DNA of 7,212 nucleotides from an uncultured Lentisphaeraceae bacterium. GTDB taxonomy: Bacteria > Verrucomicrobiota > Kiritimatiellia > RFP12 > DVOR01. The translations under genes and the position numbers were made by a program. Below the pieces are notes generated by a model. It was not told the DNA's origin. It worked only from the letters and a program-made list of their open reading frames with translations, and searched no databases. Below, in pieces: positions 4,951 through 7,212 of the stretch (positions are counted from its first letter, which is position 1; the number at the start of each line of letters is the position of its first letter). The stretch is from assembly GCA_937892925.1 (NCBI GenBank), contig CALBHX010000111.1, positions 1 to 7,212 on the forward strand, written 5' to 3'.

Positions 4951-7212
4951 TCAAGGCGTCTGAGACATCTCAGTCAATGCCCGATCCACCACCTCAAAAT
5001 CCATTTTGTCTAACGGAGACAAAGCCGCTCCAAGCGTTGTCTTTAATCGCTCAATCATACACTTCGCTTTCGCCTTGTCGCCACGATCAAGCGCGATCCA
5101 GATCTCGACAAAGTCCACCCGCGGATCAATGGCCATTTTAGACGAAGCCGCCAACTCCCGCGCCGTATCAAGCGCCGTTTGAGCTTTTGCCCCCTCTCCT
5201 CCACGCGCTAGCGTTAAAGCATAAGTAGCCCACGCCGCCCACAGTTTGGGCTCCTTCTGAACACCACGCAACGCAACCGCCTTGGCCTGTTCGAATTGCC
5301 TAGCACGACAAAGTGCCTCCGCATAATTGTTAAGTAGCAGAAACGAAGGGTTACTATCCCCCTCCACCGCCACACGAAAATATTTCACCGCAGCAGCAAT
5401 CTCTGCGTCATCTAACCGTTGCGACCCCACCACAAAGTTGGCATAAGGGTGACGCATATCCTCACGCAAAAGCGCAAGCGCATCTGCTTCCGCTCCAGCC
5501 TTGTCATTCAGCTTCCGATCAAATTCAAGAATCAACTCCAGCAAACCCCGCACATTTGGACGCAAGGCATACGCCCGGCGATAATGACGGCGAGCCGTTT
5601 CATAACTCTTACCAGCGTTCTTTGCCGCCTCCTGCCGCATTACGGCAGAAGGGACATGTTCCTCATCCAACGAAACCTTTTCCGCAGCAAGTGCTTGAGC
5701 TTGAGCCAAACGCCCTTCCAACACATGCAGGAAATAAAGGTCTCGCCCTTTCGCCGTACGTTTGATGTTCTGCAGGATGAAACCAGACGCTCGTTCGATA
5801 TTCCCACGTTCAATTTCAATCATACCCAACATCGCCCATCCAATTGGCGTATCTTTATTCGTGGTGGTATATCGCCCAATCGCAGCCGTTGCCCCATCCA
5901 AATCTCCCATCGCCATTAAATACGCCGCACGATCTATATCCAATGCCGTCTGATCCGCTCCAGCCTCTTCAGCTTTAGATAACCACTGCCCAGCCTCTAT
6001 CACCTTCCCATCCTGAATAGACAACCGTGCCAACCCACGCAACGCCTCCACATTTTTAGGATCAACCGAGACTGCCGCACGATAATTGTCCATCGAACGA
6101 CGAATCTGCCCCTGCGACTCATACACCGCAGCAACCACCGCCTGTACTGCCGCATTACGCGGATCTGTTGGCGCCAACCCATTCTGTGCGTTACGTAAAC
6201 CAGCCAACACAGATTCTGGCGCGGCACTAACAGCCCACTCCCAACCCATCTGAACAAACAGCTCATAATTGCGAATATATCCATAATACCGCCCAACACT
6301 ACTAAGGTCATATTTCTTAGGCGACTTGGTTCGTGTAGAAATGAATGTTTGAAACGCTCGGTTAACAGCTTCCCGCTGCCCAGGAAGTGCTCCGCGCCGT
6401 ACACAGATATCATACAAATTCAACAGTGCGGAAACATTTTCAGGCTCTGTCTGATAAGCATAAAAATAACATTCCGCCGCCTCTTCCAGCTTTCCCTGGT
6501 CATCCAGAAACGCGCCCAAATTATTGGAAACAAACGCTAAATGATGCCGAATCGCCCGCTGTGATGCACGGTTAATGTCCCACCACGGCAATTCTTCCGC
6601 TTCCAACGTTGCCGCCCAGCGCGATTCCAACGCACGCTGCACGGGAAGCGGATCATACGGCGGAACATCTGTTTCAGACAAACCAAGAAAGAACGGCCCA
6701 CATACAAACGGCCGCCGATGTGCCGCATACCACACATCTGGCAAATCCATCACAGCAGCAATCTGCGTTACGTTTTCCTGCGATACAAAGAAGTCCTGAA
6801 CAAACACAAAAAAGTTATAATCCAGTAAATGCACCAACCGCAGCCGATCTGCACCTACCAGAAGCGGATCCTCCATTAGTCGGGTACGCATGGCCCTAAG
6901 ATATGGTGCGTCCGTAGCACGAGCCGGGACAAAAAGCGTCAAGGGTACACCTTGTCGGTGCGCTTCAAGTGCCAGGTGCCCGTCAAGCCAAGTGGCTCCC
7001 AACAGAAATTGACGCCCTTCTGCCGCACCTCCTGGGCGTAGTTGAGAAATTGTCTCCCCAGCAAATCGATTCAACATCGCGCGATCCACCGCAGAAAATC
7101 GATACCCCTGCATTCCCAACGTAACCCCAGCTGCTATCAGACTAATAGGAAAAAGCACGATAGCCGTCCACCACATTGCGGTGGCACAAAAGTTCGAATG
7201 CCCTTGTTCCCC
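4951..7212 (-). CDS. Membrane-anchored tetratricopeptide-repeat protein, N-terminus probably outside the window
   Basis: Function not recognised. Numbering from Met at 7176: a hydrophobic helix at about 2-21, an unassigned soluble region at about 25-210 (WLDGHLALEAHRQGVPLTLF, a tract rich in Phe around 118-131, and many Trp/Tyr), then a helical-repeat array. TPR-like units are visible at about 215-260 (NNLGAFLDDQGKLEEAAECY and on), 343-405 (VYESQGQIRRSMDNYRAAVS), 412-470 (AYLMAMGDLDGATAAIGRY), 524-545 and 590-680 (NNYAEALCRARQFEQAKAVA). The frame has no stop upstream of Met 7176, stays open to the edge, and contains no other ATG, GTG or TTG. No Shine-Dalgarno precedes 7176. I therefore infer that the gene continues beyond the window and that this helix may be the last of several. 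TPR arrays usually mediate protein contacts. A fusion to a multi-span membrane domain, such as a GT-C type glycosyltransferase, is one possibility but is unproven. Its stop abuts the xseA start. Confidence 0.8.
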   Translation of the reverse strand, partial: GEQGHSNFCATAMWWTAIVLFPISLIAAGVTLGMQGYRFSAVDRAMLNRFAGETISQLRPGGAAEGRQFLLGATWLDGHLALEAHRQGVPLTLFVPARATDAPYLRAMRTRLMEDPLLVGADRLRLVHLLDYNFFVFVQDFFVSQENVTQIAAVMDLPDVWYAAHRRPFVCGPFFLGLSETDVPPYDPLPVQRALESRWAATLEAEELPWWDINRASQRAIRHHLAFVSNNLGAFLDDQGKLEEAAECYFYAYQTEPENVSALLNLYDICVRRGALPGQREAVNRAFQTFISTRTKSPKKYDLSSVGRYYGYIRNYELFVQMGWEWAVSAAPESVLAGLRNAQNGLAPTDPRNAAVQAVVAAVYESQGQIRRSMDNYRAAVSVDPKNVEALRGLARLSIQDGKVIEAGQWLSKAEEAGADQTALDIDRAAYLMAMGDLDGATAAIGRYTTTNKDTPIGWAMLGMIEIERGNIERASGFILQNIKRTAKGRDLYFLHVLEGRLAQAQALAAEKVSLDEEHVPSAVMRQEAAKNAGKSYETARRHYRRAYALRPNVRGLLELILEFDRKLNDKAGAEADALALLREDMRHPYANFVVGSQRLDDAEIAAAVKYFRVAVEGDSNPSFLLLNNYAEALCRARQFEQAKAVALRGVQKEPKLWAAWATYALTLARGGEGAKAQTALDTARELAASSKMAIDPRVDFVEIWIALDRGDKAKAKCMIERLKTTLGAALSPLDKMDFEVVDRALTEMSQTP

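Noticed and set aside
5419..5919. 166-codon open frame on the plus strand
   Set aside because: It lies wholly antisense to the TPR gene, its product shows no domain or plausible protein-like pattern, and no Shine-Dalgarno was noted. It is a shadow of the coding strand's codon bias.
6000..6413. 137-codon open frame on the minus strand
   Set aside because: It is out of frame inside the TPR gene, with an Arg/Trp/Met-rich shadow composition and no start signal.
1..7212. Search for CRISPR arrays, tRNA or rRNA genes, insertion sequences and long repeats
   Set aside because: No regularly spaced repeats, cloverleaf-like segments, transposase motifs or terminal inverted repeats were seen on either strand.

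Overview
The window carries six protein-coding genes, all on the minus strand. Read in transcription order from right to left they are: a large tetratricopeptide-repeat (TPR) membrane protein whose N-terminus probably lies beyond the right edge; xseA (exonuclease VII large subunit); a probably exported endonuclease/exonuclease/phosphatase (EEP) family hydrolase; an M42-family metallo-aminopeptidase; nadC (quinolinate phosphoribosyltransferase); and coaX (type III pantothenate kinase), which runs off the left edge. No RNA genes, CRISPR arrays, insertion sequences or other mobile-element signatures were seen. Every plus-strand reading frame overlaps one of these genes and looks like an antisense shadow.

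Organism: a bacterium with intermediate G+C and canonical promoters and Shine-Dalgarno sites. The coding (minus) strand is visibly rich in G and T and the plus strand rich in C and A, as expected if all six genes are co-oriented with replication. A large membrane-anchored TPR protein beside nadC and coaX would fit the Planctomycetes-Verrucomicrobia-Lentisphaerae-Kiritimatiellae group. That placement is a guess from overall look, not a phylogenetic result.

Layout: TPR and xseA are effectively fused into one transcription unit, with the TPR stop touching the xseA start. The EEP gene follows after about 38 nt and may belong to it. A 177-nt gap (2499-2675) then separates the EEP gene from the peptidase gene and contains a plausible extended -10 promoter and two small palindromes. 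A good sigma70-type promoter overlaps the stop codon of the peptidase gene and would drive the nadC-coaX pair, whose stop and start codons overlap as TAATG. The pair joins two cofactor pathways: NAD synthesis de novo from quinolinate, and the first step of coenzyme A synthesis.

The most notable point is in coaX. Its frame closes early at a run of six G (31-36). One extra G would restore the conserved CoaX continuation GGVIAPGLPLM up to the window edge. This is either a single-base sequencing/assembly error, a real frameshift mutation, or, less likely, slippage. Otherwise the region reads as ordinary housekeeping sequence, and I found no convincing evidence of an undescribed system. The least understood item is the TPR protein, with an unassigned segment between its membrane helix and its repeats.
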